A stretch of DNA of 64,000 nt from assembly GCA_014904985.1 (NCBI GenBank), contig MU129018.1, positions 57,363 to 121,362 on the forward strand. The letters are read 5' to 3'. The translations under genes were made by a program, and so were the position numbers. The notes below the pieces were generated by a model. That model had not been told where the DNA came from. It was given only the letters and a program-made list of their open reading frames with translations, and made no database searches. Shown piece after piece: positions 8,783 through 20,182 of this stretch (within the stretch, counting starts at the first letter, position 1; every line of letters begins with the position of its first letter). The stretch is from Hydnum rufescens UP504 (lineage: Eukaryota > Basidiomycota > Agaricomycetes > Cantharellales > Hydnaceae).

Positions 8783-11478
8783 TTAGCAAGTGATTACCTT
8801 ATACCTCATCCCAAAATGGATAATGTCTGAATAGCTTATATTTTTCAGTAACCAGTCACCAAACCAACCAGCAGCATCACTACCACTGATCTGAAAGAAG
8901 ACATAGCAAAGTAAAGCTACTATCATCCTACCCCCATCTTTTTTGCTCATGGCATCCTGCACCAACATATTATGTTGATGTAGCCAAGCTTTGAAGGCAG
9001 AAAAAGCTTCCTCAATGGGTGTGAAGTCAGGAGAGTAAGGTGGTAAAAATAAAATATGGCAACCCCTAGGTTATCATGTTAGATGCCACAAAACTCAAGA
9101 TGAAAGCTCATGTCTAACCTCCTTTCCACCATCCTACAAATTGAGTGAGACTTATGAATCATGCAGCTGTCAAGTATAATTACTGAATTTGGCTCTGGGT
9201 ATGGATTCATCTCATCAAGAAGATGCTGAACAAATTTCTTGAAGTGTTTTGTGGTGTATGAGCCTTCATGGGCCTCACAATATATTGGACCCTCCAAGGA
9301 AAGCACAGGGATTACAGTGTAGCTATATAGTTAACAATATGTCTGTAGAAGGGAGGAGAGGAATTGTCTTATCATACTTGCCATTTTCCCCAGACAAATG
9401 GTGCATGTTGGCACACCAGAGTGCCATGTTTTTCCCATTTTTTCAGCCTTATGGAGGTTCAGCTATCAATGGCAGGCTCATCAACAAAGACTAGCTGTTC
9501 AGCAATGTAGTCCCTATCCATTTTGTGACAAAAGTGCCATCTTAGTTTCTCATTGCATTCAACTGAAACACAGTGAGTCTATCATGGATAAAGGAATCAA
9601 CAAGTACAGTGTTGGAGGGATAAAACCCTACTACATACATTCCACTTCAGGACCCAACTACCTCCTCAAACAAATCCAATCAATTCAATTCCAATCCTTC
9701 AAATACCTATCATTCCTTTGATTGCCATATGATGTGGATTTCAATTCTCCAAGACCCATTTTATTTCTCTTTCCTCCATCATGTACATGAGACATTTATT
9801 TGTTGATCCCCAAGTCTTCAACAGACTACCTCAAATTGTAGTTACTTCAAGTCCAGCCAATTGTGGCTAAGGCAATTCAACTTGTCCTGTTTGTTTGGTG
9901 CTCAATCCATTATGCACTGCTCATTGCCTTGACAGCAGTATATGAGTCTGAATTATGTAAACAAGATCACCTAAGCCATTGCATCCAACTTGCAGACTGG
10001 TCACATGTTAAATAGGGGCTATTACAACACTCTCAAGGAGTAAAGGTGGAATATCTTGCTCAGTTTTGATCAGATTGACTTGAAAAAATAGCACCCAGAA
10101 ATTTACAATTCAGCCTTTTCGAACGATACCAAATTCATGTCTATCAGACATGAACTGCATTCTCCAAGTCAATTTTATTGCAAGTTTCACATTTCCCTTC
10201 AGTATTTCACAAATTTCTCCATCAGTCTTGATCTAATTCATTATAAACAACCACCCCCAGAAAGACACTAAAAATCTGCATCAAATAGTATAAAAGGAAA
10301 AATGAGCAGATTAGAACTTGGTCTTCTGTGATTTAGTCTCCCCATGTCTCACTTCATCTTTATCTCCACTTTTCTGATTACTAAAGGCATTTATTATTCT
10401 GGTGCTCTATGTCCAATGGATGGTACATCTAGGATGATTAGTTCCATCATTTCCCAAGGGATTCTGTTCAGTAGGAGAGGAGGAATAGCTTGGTTAAGCC
10501 ATATTTCCTATTCTGACTTGATTCTTGAATATCTCCTTCAGTTTTGAAGCTTTTGACTTGATTTCTTTTTCATTGTTTTCTCCTTAATCCCACCTGTCTT
10601 CTGGTTGCCATGGATTATTTTAGAGTGTATATTAAGTGCAGGGGATGCGAATTCTGATTGATTTCCCCCTCCCCCTCAGTCTCTGAAGTCTTGAAGGACA
10701 GCTGCTGGTACCAGGGTGACTTCCAATATACACCTAGTATTGTTCATGCTTTGGATAGGCTCTCAAGAGGAGAACCATCAGTGTGATTTCTGAATTAAAT
10801 CCTCCATCCATTCACTGTTAGAGCAAGCCTGCCCTAGCAAGACAATTCCTCAACCTCAAGGCCTTTCATTCAATCGGACCTTAACCTACAGATTGACTCT
10901 GTAGCCCTCTCCTTTTATCCTCAATTCAACAATATTGGACTGTGGCACAGTCTCTTAGGAGATTCTTGCTTACAATGGACAATCCTGGTGAATAGAAAAT
11001 TGTCATGTACCTTTTTCATGGTGTATCCAGCTCTGTACAATGCCCACCAGATAGTCAAAAGAGAAACAGACTTGCCACAATGTGACTTGAGTTTATTTTG
11101 TAGTTCATCTAGATACCAGTCTGGCTTATTTGCCAGCAGACCAGTGAGAAACTAAAATTGTGTGCAATATCTGTGTCATTCAGATATTTATGAGATTGTT
11201 AAAAACACTCACTGCAATGTCTTCATCCCCTAGTTCTCATGGACATCCAGGTTTATGACAGCACAGATCCTCAGGAGGTTCAAATGTTCCAGTTAGGTGA
11301 TACTGCCATCTCCAGTGTCTTATTGAATGAAAACTAGCTCCCAAAATAAAGGCAACAGTCTCAGGGTCAAATATACTGGAAAACCAAAGAATCAGAGCTT
11401 TAGCACCAACAGAGAATGCCATCCAAGACACAGCAAGTGAAAATTCAACTCAACATTGGCATTATCTGAATTCTCCAT
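8783..11478 (-). pseudogene. IS630/mariner-like DDE transposase, split pseudogene
   Basis: Transposase of the IS630-Tc1-mariner group (cut-and-paste DDE nuclease), in two pieces on the minus strand. The N-terminal piece (11478-10960) gives a helix-turn-helix region with FDPETVAFILGAS and SIRHWRWQ. It is followed by KPDWYLDELQNKLKSH and SVSLLTIWWALYRAGY, the usual second HTH of the family. The C-terminal piece (about 9570-8783) carries a degraded first-Asp region near 9480, IILDSCMIH (second Asp) near 9170 and LPPYSPDFTPIEEAFSAFK (catalytic Glu) near 9030. It ends in GSDAAGWFGDW. About 1.4 kb without family similarity separates the pieces, and stops and frameshifts break both. Start chosen at the ATG in the duplicated leader (MENSDNA). 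Confidence 0.8.
9571..10954. other. intervening AT-rich sequence inside the transposase pseudogene
   Basis: About 1.4 kb between the two transposase pieces. It contains only short open frames (up to 67 codons near 10344-10547) and no family I recognise. It may be an insertion or highly decayed transposase and intron sequence. No target duplication is obvious. Confidence 0.4.
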
Positions 11479-11680
11479 GGCTCATAAGGCCTTGATCATT
11501 GTAAATAACTTGCATTAGACATACATAACATCATTGTAGGGTGAGGACATGCTCTGGGGAAGCCAGAAAAGCAATACAGATTGAATAATGTTGTGGCTAC
11601 AAACCCTCAAATACACAGATGACCCAAAACTAATCCAAAAATCTTTCAAAGACCATGGGGCCCTAGAGAATATTAACCCT

Positions 11681-13215
11681 CACTGTGAATAGTGGATCTG
11701 GCAATTATTCCCAGGGCCTCCTAAGAATAGTTGATTTTCCTAGGCCCACCTGTCAATCCAGCACCCCGGTAATTATTCTGATGTCAGAGGGATCTTTGAA
11801 TAATTCCTGGGTCTAAGGTCAAGGTCAAAGACCTGCAAACTGTGACTCCACTCTCATTTATAACCACCATACAGATTACCTGGATGAGATTTCCCAAGTT
11901 CAATCTGGCTAGTGCCGAAATGCTGACCTAAGCACTCCACCTCTCTCCACACCTTGCCTTCACCTCCTACAGTCCTCCGCTCCTCTTTATCACCTCTTGT
12001 ATTGCCCTATACCTAGCTCTTGCAAGGGCGACTCTTGTGTTGTTTTTGATCTGACCAATGTAGGGAGGCAGAAGAAGGCAGGATGCCCTGTACTGAGCAT
12101 GACAGAGAAGATCCAACATCTCAAAGGTGTGTCTGCCATACCTCCCCCACTGTGTAGTGCTGTGCCCTGGAACAAGTAAGTAGCTCAACTGTGAACTGCC
12201 CGGCATGAAAACCATAATCTGCCACAAGCATGGGGCAATGTCAGGGATATGCACAAGGATCCCTTGCTCACCCAGTGAGATGGGGAAGAAAGGATGGCAC
12301 CTCATTGAATGCCTTGGATTGGTCAAACATGATGAGGGTGATAAGTTGTATTTCAATGCAATGATTATGAGTGGTTGATCCTCTTATAATTCCATGCCAG
12401 TGGACATCTCTTTTTCCAGAATGATGTGCACACATTTTCAAAGCAAGCCAGCCTCTACCCCCAGAGGGTTATTGGCAAGCAGGATATGGAGAAGCTTACT
12501 GCATATGCCACTGCGGTATGAACCATAATGTTCTCAGTGCTTGATCCACTTCTAATGTTTGACAAATTATAGATGAAGGATAAGCATCTATTCTTGAACA
12601 AATTCGACAGTGACTGGCCATCAAGAGAGTTTCTCAAACAGTATCATTCCTATCTTTGTAAATGCAACAGAAATCCCAAATTCACCTCAGAATGTTACCA
12701 GAAGTATCATGGCTGCCAACATCATGATGATGGAAGTGAGGCCGCCAATGATGACTGACCATGTACAACATTAACAGCCCACACACACAGGTTTAATATT
12801 GACATCAACACCCCTAAACCACGCCACTACCATTGTAATTTATACCTGTTTATAGTTCCTTTCATATGCTGTAGATTTTTTTTGCCAACCCTGAATATAC
12901 ATCATGTTGACTGCTCTCAGGCAGCTGCCAAATGGTGCTAGAAAATGTGGCCAAATATGGTACATGGTACCCTCTTTGCTCCCAGAAGAATATTTACCTG
13001 GGTCAACCATCAATTATCAGCACGATGGTTTAGCTTACAGTACCCGGCAATATGTTTCATTCTCCTAGGAACTATTGCAGGGGTCTAATGACCTTAAAAT
13101 AATTCAAGGGCTCAGGAATATTTACCTGGACTTTCGAGAACAATCCACATGGTGTTCCTAGCAATAATTCCTAGGTTCACCCCATGAATAGTTCTGGGGG
13201 ATACTATTCACAGTG
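11681..13215. mobile_element. candidate DNA transposon with 13-bp terminal inverted repeats
   Basis: CACTGTGAATAGT at 11681-11693 is exactly complementary to the sequence at 13203-13215. Both subterminal regions are rich in AATAGTT, AATTATTCC and CCTAGG steps. The 1.5 kb interior has short open frames on both strands (for example 11967-12356 minus and 12573-12755 plus) that I cannot assign. No clear target duplication is visible, so it stays a candidate, probably non-autonomous or decayed. Confidence 0.4.
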
Positions 13216-13610
13216 CCTAACAACATATTTAAAAAATGAAGCCAAACAGTGCAGCTGTTCAGCCATAATCCTTCACCGAAGGTTGGGAAAGTGGAAATAC
13301 GCATTTTTGAGAATTTCGAGAATCTGACCACACCGGGCCCTAGATATTGATGAGGAGAGAATGTTGCAACAAACCGCATGTTGCTACGTTGTGTTGTTGA
13401 GGAGTTATCATTCCCCAAGTTTTGGCTTGATTTTGGCAAGAGGTGGTGCAGATCCAAAATTCAAGTCGCGGCCAACAGTTTTGCAAACAGCTGTAACTAA
13501 GACGAACGAAACGGAAGCAAAGCCTCAACTGCCTGTGCTTGGGTCACTGGGACTGCATACAAGGCCATCATGGTGCGGGCCTCAATTGTGTATTCCTTGA
13601 GAGAACCTCA
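13216..13610. other. 5' flank of F1
   Basis: Non-coding stretch ahead of the first F-box gene copy. From about 13505 it carries the GGAAGCAAAGC element also seen upstream of F3 and F8, so this end is the conserved F promoter region. Nothing else is recognised. Confidence 0.45.
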
Positions 13611-14974
13611 ATGAGTGCTAATCTCAGTTTGTTCACACTTCGTCTTGAGATCCTTACTCAGATCTTCAGACTTCTTGAGGGACATCAAATTGCTCAATGC
13701 GCCACTGTGAGTCCTGGCCAGTTTTCCCTGCTCCATCATCCTGGATTTTGAATCCTTTGAAGATGCGTTCCTACTTCAAGCATGTCATTGAAAGCTCGAT
13801 TGCACTACAGTACTTCATCAAACTGGACTATGCTGATCCATCAATGCATCTGAGACCCCCGCTATGTGTCTAAATCAACTTGAAAAGCACATCAACACCT
13901 GGAACAATCTGGACTGGGTGGAATTTCCCATAGGTGTCCCGTTCTCAGACAGGGGCCTCAGTATACTCCGTCACGGAATCTTTGTAACCTTCGACATTGA
14001 GAGTGTGTACTGCATCCAGCTTCCACATCTTATATGAGGTATTCAATTCCGGACATGGATGCTGGAAGATTTCTCATTTCCTATCCATAAAATCGATCCA
14101 AGTAATAAAATAATCCCCTTGTAGTAGTATCTAGGGAAGTGGCTTCGGTTATCGGGAATTATTCTTCCATTAACCTTGCGGAACTTTTAGGGAGTTCATC
14201 CATCGCGATACCATCACTCTCCATCTCTCGAATTTTTAAGTGCTACATCCATTGCGGCTGTATGGCAAGGGGCCCTTGAGGTCTCTAGGATCTGCATGGG
14301 AGCCCCTGTGGCTCCGCCTGTCCATACCGTATCATTTTGCATGCTGCCTCCCAATCTTGATAAATATCTTTCAACTATTTGGATCCATAGGAATTCACAT
14401 GTGTCGCATGGTATTGGTCACGGAAACCTCTCGGGCTGTTCGTCATTCCCTTCTTCCTTTCTTCCAGTTGGATGAGGGCACATCAGGAAACTTGACCAGA
14501 GGTTTGGCAGGTTTTTGGTGGTTTTTTGAGGTCCAGAGCATCCAAACCTCAAAAAACCAGCTAAAACCAACCAAACCTCTTGGTCGAGTTTGCTGATGCA
14601 GGTGTTATCTTACCATCCAATACGGACCTTTCAGAGACATATTGTTGGTCCGATTCCAGGTTCCTCTGTCTTCTCTTCACCACTCTCCCATGTATGGAGA
14701 TGCTTTGGCCATACCCTGGGAAGTCTGGTCAAAGGATATATATTGCCTCCCTGAATCTGGAATAGATTACCAGATGCATGGTGGGCGACTCATACGCTTG
14801 AGGCATTCACGCGAACCAGGTATGCCCCTTCAACTTCAATCGCTCTAGAGCCGATAGGCTGGGTATGACAGATGCAGATCCATGGACAAACGATCTCCCA
14901 CTTCGTCTACGGATGGAGAGGAAGATGCGGATGTGGATTACATTCATAAATTGAGCATATTAACCATATGGTAA
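13611..14974 (+). pseudogene. F1, F-box-like protein, pseudogene
   Basis: First of about nine copies of an F-box-like family. F-box proteins dock targets to SCF ubiquitin ligases through SKP1; that role is inferred from the family. Exon 1 (13611-13706) encodes MSANLSLF and then a short F-box (EILTQIFRLLEGHQIAQC), with donor GTGAGT at 13707. Exon 2 starts near 13763 (MRSYFKHVIESS). Defects: a small frame-breaking deletion after IKLD (near 13830), TGA at 14034 where paralogues have CGA, a degraded exon-2 donor, loss of most of exon 3 (junction near 14206), and a foldback insertion in exon 4 (14496-14583). The end (KLSILTIW, stop TAA 14972) matches F7 and F8. Tail to tail with H1. Confidence 0.8.
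14496..14583. mobile_element. 88-bp foldback MITE in F1 exon 4
   Basis: Two 37-38 bp arms, near-perfect inverted copies (CCAGAGGTTTGG to its complement CCAAACCTCTTGG), enclose a loop of about 13 bases. It interrupts the F-box gene relative to F7 and F8. The same element is present in F1' at 19292-19379, so it predates that duplication. Confidence 0.7.
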
Positions 14975-15365
14975 AGGCTGTGTGCGCGTTCTTCCAGGCG
15001 GGTGAGCACAGGGGCCGCAGCAGAAATGCTAGCTGACACATTAACTGCCTTGCCAGCTGGAGGGGCTAGAGTCCGTGATTTTTCCTTGGGGAAGGGAATC
15101 TAGGGTTCATCCATCTCAAAGAATCCATGTCCAATTTGACTGTACCCAAGGATCCCTGGGAATTCTCTGGTTTGTACATACACACATACATACATGGTGG
15201 ATAATGGATCCGTCCCATCCACCACCCCAGAATTGTGATCCACGCCGAGGGGTGCATTATAGAGGAGGGGTACGATAGTTGCAAGGATGACAGGTGACAC
15301 TTCCACATTTCACCCCCTTGTAAAGAAGTACACATCGAATCTCTATACCCCAATAAAAAACCACA

Positions 15366-16981
15366 TCAGTTCGATAACATTTGTATCAAAGGTAAAGCGA
15401 TCATAATCCTACCGGCGCTGTCCATCTCAAATCCAAGGACGAAATCTATGTGCCGAGAATCTAGGTTGATCATTCCAACACAACCCTCGAACGATATTCA
15501 CACTCACCAACGTAGAAATCCCCAAATAGTGAGGTCTCCACTTGTTCCAGGAAGTTCGGGTACGTCCCAAGGTCGACACGATAGAGGCACAATTCCTCAC
15601 CTTGTTCTTGATCAGAGTACCGCCTTTTTTGGTTACCACTCGAAGTGTAAAGCACTAGTTCGAAGGTACGATCTGAACAATTGAGAGTGGTGGTCCAGGA
15701 TCATTCGATAGGCATATTCCACATCGACCGCAGGGATGCATACCATATCGCGAGGAACAATGTTTACGCAGTCGGAGCTCGCTCCTGCCTCCTTTCATGA
15801 AACTGGCTCCTCTCCTAATGATGTATTCCACCCTAGAAGATCGAACACAGCTTAGAACCCACAGCGCCGAACACAAGGAGCTATCATGGTTACCTGCACT
15901 CGCATAGCGATCTACCTGCAACATTCGTGATATAGACCGGTCTCATCATTCTGTCGTCCCGCTCAGCGGGCAGCGCAACGCGTCTGAACAAGTTCTGCGG
16001 TTGAATTATCGAGGAGACAAGGGAGCCAATGCCAAATCGGGCTCCACCGTGGCACAATGCATTTTCACCTCTAGCGGGACGAATAATGGAGACAACACTG
16101 GAACTGAATTGTTCCTATAGAAAAGGATGGATAAGTCGTCCGAGAAGTGGAGATGATAGTGAATCCGACCAACGGTTATGCGTCGAAATAGGTAGTCGTT
16201 CGTGGAGAAGCCGCCGACGAGGAGCAATACATCTGAGCCCAGATTTGAAGCCTGCAGATGAGATGCAATAGAATGAAGGATCTGGATATAAAGATATATG
16301 TATGTCGAAGTTCATGGATAAGGCAGCAGGCTCACTTGTTCAACAACAGGACCAAACACCTCACGGCGGAGAACGTCCCCAGGGATGACCAATTCGCCAT
16401 GGTCTAGCCCAACGGCGGCGTCATCTAAAATATCATTCATCTGATGTGAACACCAACGACAGGGAACGTGGCTCACGCAAATCTTCAGCGTGAAGGCATC
16501 GGAATCGAAATAGCTTCGTGTCGTCTTCAGGGCCTTGGTAGGCTGATTTCTCTGATCGCGAGAATGACCGGCCAAAGTGGCTAGACTTGCTTCATCTAAG
16601 TGTGCCGGATGAGTAGCGAGACGTGCCTGGACAAGCTCGCGAAAACGCAAGTCTAGAAACAACGATCCACAATAGGAGCCGGAGCGTGAACGGCCTCGGC
16701 GATTTCAGGGGATCCCAAAGCACGCAGGACGTAGTATGTGGCCAAATCCTAAAGGGCTTTACGTAAATATGCTGCAGAGGCGGTACTCGAGAACGTACGA
16801 TTGTGGCTCCACCGGCGTCACATATCGTGAGGACCTGATCCTGTTGAAATTTGAACTCTGGTGAAAGAGCGAAATGAATTACGGAAGCCTCCGTCGCTCT
16901 ATCCATTCACACAATTCAAGCGTGCGTTGGGATGAATAGTGCATCTGGTGTTGCAAAGAATTAAAAGATCGCACGGGATGA
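15366..16981 (-). pseudogene. H1, Hsp70/HSPA12-like protein, 3' part up to the gap
   Basis: C-terminal two thirds of an Hsp70-like ATPase-fold protein, cut by the N gap. Minus-strand exons encode ICDAGGATI (phosphate-2 motif, near 16810), LFLDLRFRELVQARL, HLDEASL, HGELVIPGDVLRREVF, DVLLLVGGFS (adenosine motif, near 16205) and LVLYTSSGNQKRRY. The last exon is FVLGFEMDSAGRIMI, with stop TGA at 15366-15368. Introns use GT donors; one near 15767 starts GTAAAC, and the last (donor near 15512) precedes DFVLGF. A one-base deletion after HLDEASL breaks the frame, and a missing G near 16688 is a second difference from H1'. Exon 1 is absent. The stop lies about 390 bp from that of F1. A near-identical copy is H1'. 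Confidence 0.8.
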
Positions 16982-17006
16982 NNNNNNNNNNNNNNNNNNN
17001 NNNNNN
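16982..17006. other. assembly gap, 25 N
   Basis: Exactly 25 N, the same length as the second gap at 43389, so a placeholder rather than a measured distance. Near-identical F/H sequence flanks it on both sides. Confidence 0.99.
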
Positions 17007-17134
17007 GCCATTCAGTTACATCCCAAGAACAGCTGGTGGCTTTAGCACTTAGTCAGCAACAACACCTGGAAATTCCAATGGGCCTGTTGTCTCCTTGGAA
17101 GTACATGAAATATTCAAGACATACATCCACAGAA

Positions 17135-17425
17135 CCTTGTAAAACTCAACATCCAACATCCAAAGCCAAAGTTAGCAATGTTGGAAGGTCAGATCCAAAA
17201 TCCAAAGTCAAGTCAAATCCAAAATTCAAAGTCCAAGTATTGGATCAAAATCCCAAAGTCAAAGTTGGAGAAGTTGGAGAGTCAGATCCAAAACTCAAAG
17301 TCAATGTCAGAGAAGTCAGAGAGTCAGATCCAAAGTTGAAATTCAAAGTCAGGAAAATCAAAGTCAGAGAAAGTGGAGTGTCAGATCCAAAATCCAAATT
17401 TAAAGTCAGGAAAATCAGAGTTTAA
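17135..17425. repeat. degenerate 30-45 bp minisatellite
   Basis: Repeats built on TCAGATCCAAAATCCAAAGTCAAAGT with GGAGA and CAGAGA inserts. Read on the plus strand it is open and lysine/valine-rich (SDPKLKVKVRE-like steps), but no gene is supported. It lies between the gap and F1'. Confidence 0.65.
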
Positions 17426-17994
17426 TAATTTTTGATGGATCATGTCATACATAGGATCATGTCATATGTGAGTCCTGGCCAGTTTTCCCCACTCCATCAT
17501 CCTGGATTTTGAATCCTTTGAAGATGTGTTCCTACTTCAAGCATGCCATTGAAAGCTTGATCACACTACAGTACTTCATCAAACTGGACATGTCTGGCTA
17601 TGCTGATCCATCAATGCATCTGAGACCCCTGCTACACATCTAAATCAACTTGAAAAGCACATCAACACCTGGAACAATCTGGACTGGGTGGAATTTCCCA
17701 TAGGTGTCCCATTCCCAGACAGGGGCCTCAGTATACTCCGTCACGGAATCTTTGTAACCTTTGACATTGAGAGTGTGTCCTGCATCCAGCTTCCACATCT
17801 TATACAAGGTATTCAATTCCGGACATGGATGCTGGAAGATTTCTCATTTCCTATCCATAAAATTGATCCAAGTAATAAAATAATCCCCTTGTGGTAGTAT
17901 CTAGGGAAGTGGCTTCAGTTATTGGGAATTATTCTTCCATTAACCTTGCAGAACTTTTAGGGAGCCCATCCATCATGATACCATCACTCTCCAT

Positions 17995-19021
17995 CCATCA
18001 GGAATCCTGACAGTCATCCAAAGCAAAGCCTTACTTTGGTAGCCTCCAGACACTCTGGAGTACACCAAAGCTTAAGCCAAAAGTTGATCATTTACTTTAT
18101 TTACTTTGGACAGCTTTGGTTGCTTTGATTGAGGTCTTAGAAAAATATGGGGACATTGGAGATGCCCAATCAGAGTCTGAAATTTTTCAGTGTTTCTGCT
18201 TGTTTGGTCAGTTTTGCATCTGTCTTCTGCTTGTCAATGTTCAACCCACTTTTCCCTTCCTTCAACCTCCCCCCTTCCTTTCCCCTGTCCACCTGCTGTT
18301 GCTTTCACTTCTACTAATGTCTCAGGCATGGTTTTTGTTGGGGTTGTGAGTTTATCCTGCATATTCCCCTGCAAGCTATGAGCTGCTGCTCCCCCCCCTC
18401 CCTTACAAGTGCTTGCTCAGTGCTAACCCTGTTGAACGGGCGAGTTCAGGTGGATGGGGGCGGGGGCAGGAACTAGCGTATATTCAGCGAGCCGGTACAA
18501 TATATCTGATGTAATACATGTATCCGAGCTCGTACCTCCAACAAACCCACCCCTTGCCTCCTATAGGGGGCTCAAACCCAATCTAGCATCTTTAAATGTA
18601 AGTCAATAGTGATAGTTCTTTGGTTATCCACCTGATTCCACCTTACATATTGTTATGTGGTCAGATAGGGTACCTGCTACCTGTCCTCCAAGGCTCCAAG
18701 TCATTTGCCCATGGTTCACACTTGTCACTGCTTAGCTTTCCACCCTGCCCACCTATCAACCCAACCTAGTTGGTGGACCTTTAGTCACACTGTACAGGAT
18801 GATTACATAATTGTATATTTGTGTAGTTGAATAAAGTCATTTGATCATACTCAATACAGAATCTGAAAGCTATTGAAGCAGCCCAAAGAGACCAAAGATA
18901 CAAAGCTGGAAAAGCACAAGCCATGCTCCAGAGCCTCAATATTAGGGTAAGATATTTGTTCGACTTTGTTAGCTTTGTTAGCTCTGGAGACTCTGGTTCC
19001 GCTGTTGGGTTTCGTGATGTC
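17995..19021. mobile_element. 1-kb insertion of unknown type in F1'
   Basis: Sequence absent from F1 and from other F genes. It begins ATCAGGAATCCTGACAG, is rich in CTTTGG/CCAAAG inverted steps at its left end, and ends near TTCGTGATG. No coding region is recognised and no clear terminal repeat or target duplication was found. Confidence 0.5.
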
Positions 19022-19291
19022 TCTCGAATTTTTAAGTGCTACATCCATTGTGGCTGTATGGCAAGGGGCCCTTGAGGTCTCTAGGGTTCGCATGGGAGCC
19101 CCTGTGGCTCCACCTGTCCATAACATATCATTTTGCATGCTGCCTCCCAATCTTGATAAATATCTTTCAACTATTTGGATCCATAGGAATTCACATGTGT
19201 CGCATGGTATTGGTCACGGAAACCTCTTGGGCTGTTCGTCGTTCCCTTCTTCCTTTCTTCCAGTTGGATGAGGGCACATCAGGAAACTTGA

Positions 19292-19379
19292 CCAGAAGTT
19301 TGGCAGGTTTTTGGTGGTTTTTTGAGGTCCAGAGCATCCAGACCTCAAAAAACCAGCTAAAACCAACCAAACCTCTTGG
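19292..19379. mobile_element. 88-bp foldback MITE in F1'
   Basis: Same foldback element as at 14496-14583, at the equivalent place in exon 4, with one or two base changes. Confidence 0.7.
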
Positions 19380-20182
19380 TCGAGTTTGCTGATGCAGGTG
19401 TTATCTTACCATCCAATACGGACCTTTCAGAGACATATTGTTGGTCCGATTCCAGGTTCCTCTGTCTTCTCTTCACCGCTCTCCCATGTATGGAGATGCT
19501 TTGGCCATACCCTGGGAAGTCTGGTCAAAGGATGTCTATTGCCTCCCTGAATCTGGAATAGATTACCAGATGCATGGTGGGCGACTCATACGCTTGAGGC
19601 ATTCACGCGAACCCGATTTGCATTGCCAGGTATGCCCCTTCAACTTCAATCGCTCTAGAGCCGATAGGCTGGGTATGACAGATGTAGATCCATGGACAAA
19701 CGATCTCCCACTTCGTCTACTGATGGAGAGGAAGATGCAGATGTGGGTTGCATTCATAAATTGAGCATATTAACTATATGGTAAAGGTTGTGTGCGCATT
19801 CTTCCAGGTAGGTGAGCACAGGGGCCACAGCAGAAATGCTAGCTGACACATTAACTGCCTTGCCAGCTGGGGGGGCTGGAGTCCATGATTTTCCCTTGTG
19901 GAAGGGAATCTAGGGTTCATCCATCTCAAAGAATCCATGTCCAATTTCACTGTACCCAAGGATGTCTGGGAATTCTCTGGTTTGTACATACACACACACA
20001 TACATGGTGGATGATGGATGGTGGATCCGTCCCATCTACCACCCCGGGATTGTGATCCACGCCGACGGGTGCATTACAGAGGAGGGGTACAATAGTTGGG
20101 AGGATGACAGGTGACACTTCCGCATTTCACCCCCTTGTAAAGAAGTACACATCGAATCTCTATACCCCAATAAAAAACCACA

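Larger units (their letters stand above)
17468..19784 (+). pseudogene. F1', duplicate of F1, interrupted pseudogene
   Basis: Copy of F1 without exon 1. Positions 17468-17994 match F1 from its first donor to the start of exon 3, and 19022-19784 match the exon 4-5 part. A 1-kb unrelated stretch lies between them at exactly the point where F1 has its internal deletion. The same foldback MITE sits at 19292-19379. Differences from F1 are mostly CpG decay; for example, the TGA at 14034 in F1 is CAA here where F7 keeps CGA. Stop TAA 19782-19784, tail to tail with H1'. Confidence 0.75.

Noticed and set aside
15066..15353. 95-codon minus-strand frame between F1 and H1
   Set aside because: It lies in the conserved 3' spacer; the H1 stop at 15366 precedes it and the frame is not kept in other cassettes.
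17036..17425. 129-codon lysine-rich frame
   Set aside because: Produced by the minisatellite; the repeat lacks stops by composition.
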